NCBI GenBank assembly: GCA_900540475.1
Contig: UQGG01000066.1
Location: 1-32,158, forward strand
Direction of reading: 5' to 3'
DNA from: an uncultured Robinsoniella sp.
GTDB lineage: Bacteria > Bacillota > Clostridia > Lachnospirales > Lachnospiraceae
Length of the DNA stretch: 32,158 nt
Shown: positions 31,980 to 32,158 of the stretch, piece by piece
Layout of the letters: each line of letters begins with the position of its first letter
How positions within the stretch are numbered: the stretch's first letter is position 1
The notes under the pieces: model-generated
The model's input: only the letters and a program-made list of their open reading frames with translations
What the model was told of the DNA's origin: nothing
Databases searched by the model: none
Made by a program: the position numbers and the translations under genes

Positions 31980-32158
31980 AGGGGTTTTGCTGATTAAGAC
32001 GCTTTGTATATTATGGGTAGTGTCCGGAAAGATTGGAGTAGGAAAATTGCATGGACTCCGTCAGCTTAACGCAGAACTGGTATTTTCTAACCTTTCCGAA
32101 GCGCTTTTTGGCGGCACGCGGGCATTCACCGAGAAATCCTGATGCATTTCTCGGTTCA
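31980..32158 (+). repeat. Right copy of the terminal inverted repeat, with end hairpin
   Basis: Bases 31981-32099 match the complement of 1-119 in a gapless alignment, best over 32065-32099 (33 of 35). An open frame from GTG at 31972, overlapping the kinase stop, runs 56 codons to 32142 with LNAELVFSNL and ending FTEKS. It is treated as repeat-derived, not a gene. A perfect 10-bp stem (32128-32137 with 32146-32155, 8-base loop) closes the sequence and may act as the terminator of the kinase operon. Confidence 0.75.

Noticed and set aside
31972..32142. 56-codon open frame after the kinase gene as a real gene
   Set aside because: Its sequence belongs to the repeat found inverted at the other end of the window; the other copy does not keep the same start, so it is treated as repeat-derived.
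1..32158. CRISPR array, tRNA or rRNA genes, prophage or insertion-sequence transposase
   Set aside because: No regularly spaced repeats, cloverleaf-like sequences, ribosomal stretches, phage proteins or transposase motifs were recognised by eye; only a recombinase fragment remains.

Overview
The window looks like chromosomal DNA of an anaerobic, low-to-mid GC Firmicute, most likely a gut Lachnospiraceae/Clostridia member. The signs are AGGAGG-type ribosome sites, YesM/YesN-type two-component regulators, intracellular glycoside hydrolases (GH1, GH3, GH29), a beta-glucoside PTS, a Csp-like subtilase and TnpX/Tn4451-like recombinase debris. No rRNA, tRNA, CRISPR array or phage module was seen. 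Species cannot be named from sequence alone. The two ends carry diverged, inverted copies of one roughly 120-bp repeat, so the window is probably a whole assembly contig that broke at a dispersed repeat.

Layout. 0.3-3.2 kb: a large membrane protein with GT-C-like topology and a CsbB/GtrB-type family 2 glycosyltransferase. 3.3-4.1 kb: a nucleotidyltransferase with its own promoter and a strong shared terminator. 4.2-6.2 kb (minus): hexapeptide acetyltransferase and MATE exporter. 6.4-7.3 kb: AraC-type regulator, divergent from that pair. 7.3-10.0 kb (minus): YfhO-family membrane protein. 10.2-12.0 kb: subtilisin-like protease without a signal peptide. 12.1-13.1 kb: LacI-type regulator. 13.1-15.6 kb: a probable acquired cassette of ABC-2 exporter and divergent MerR regulator, with a recombinase gene fragment at its right edge. 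15.9-20.5 kb: sugar operon of PTS EIIBCA, DUF4038/GH140-like hydrolase and GH1 6-phospho-beta-glucosidase. 20.5-23.3 kb: small single genes (DUF3795 protein, GNAT acetyltransferase, TetR regulator, SAM methyltransferase). 23.4-28.3 kb: operon of GH3, UroD-fold protein and GH29. 28.5-32.0 kb: YesN-type response regulator and YesM-type sensor kinase.

How the genes may work together. The PTS would import and phosphorylate a beta-glucoside. The GH1 enzyme has the Ser/Lys/Tyr signature of 6-phospho-beta-glucosidases, and the GH140-like enzyme between them suggests an extra decoration, possibly apiose, on the imported sugar. The GH3/UroD-like/GH29 operon is intracellular and has no transporter in view; the YesN/YesM pair just downstream is its most likely local regulator. 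The GT2 enzyme could supply a lipid-linked sugar to the adjacent membrane protein, to the YfhO protein, or to both. A nearly identical 18-bp site in the tetR promoter and upstream of the methyltransferase gene suggests that the TetR protein controls both.
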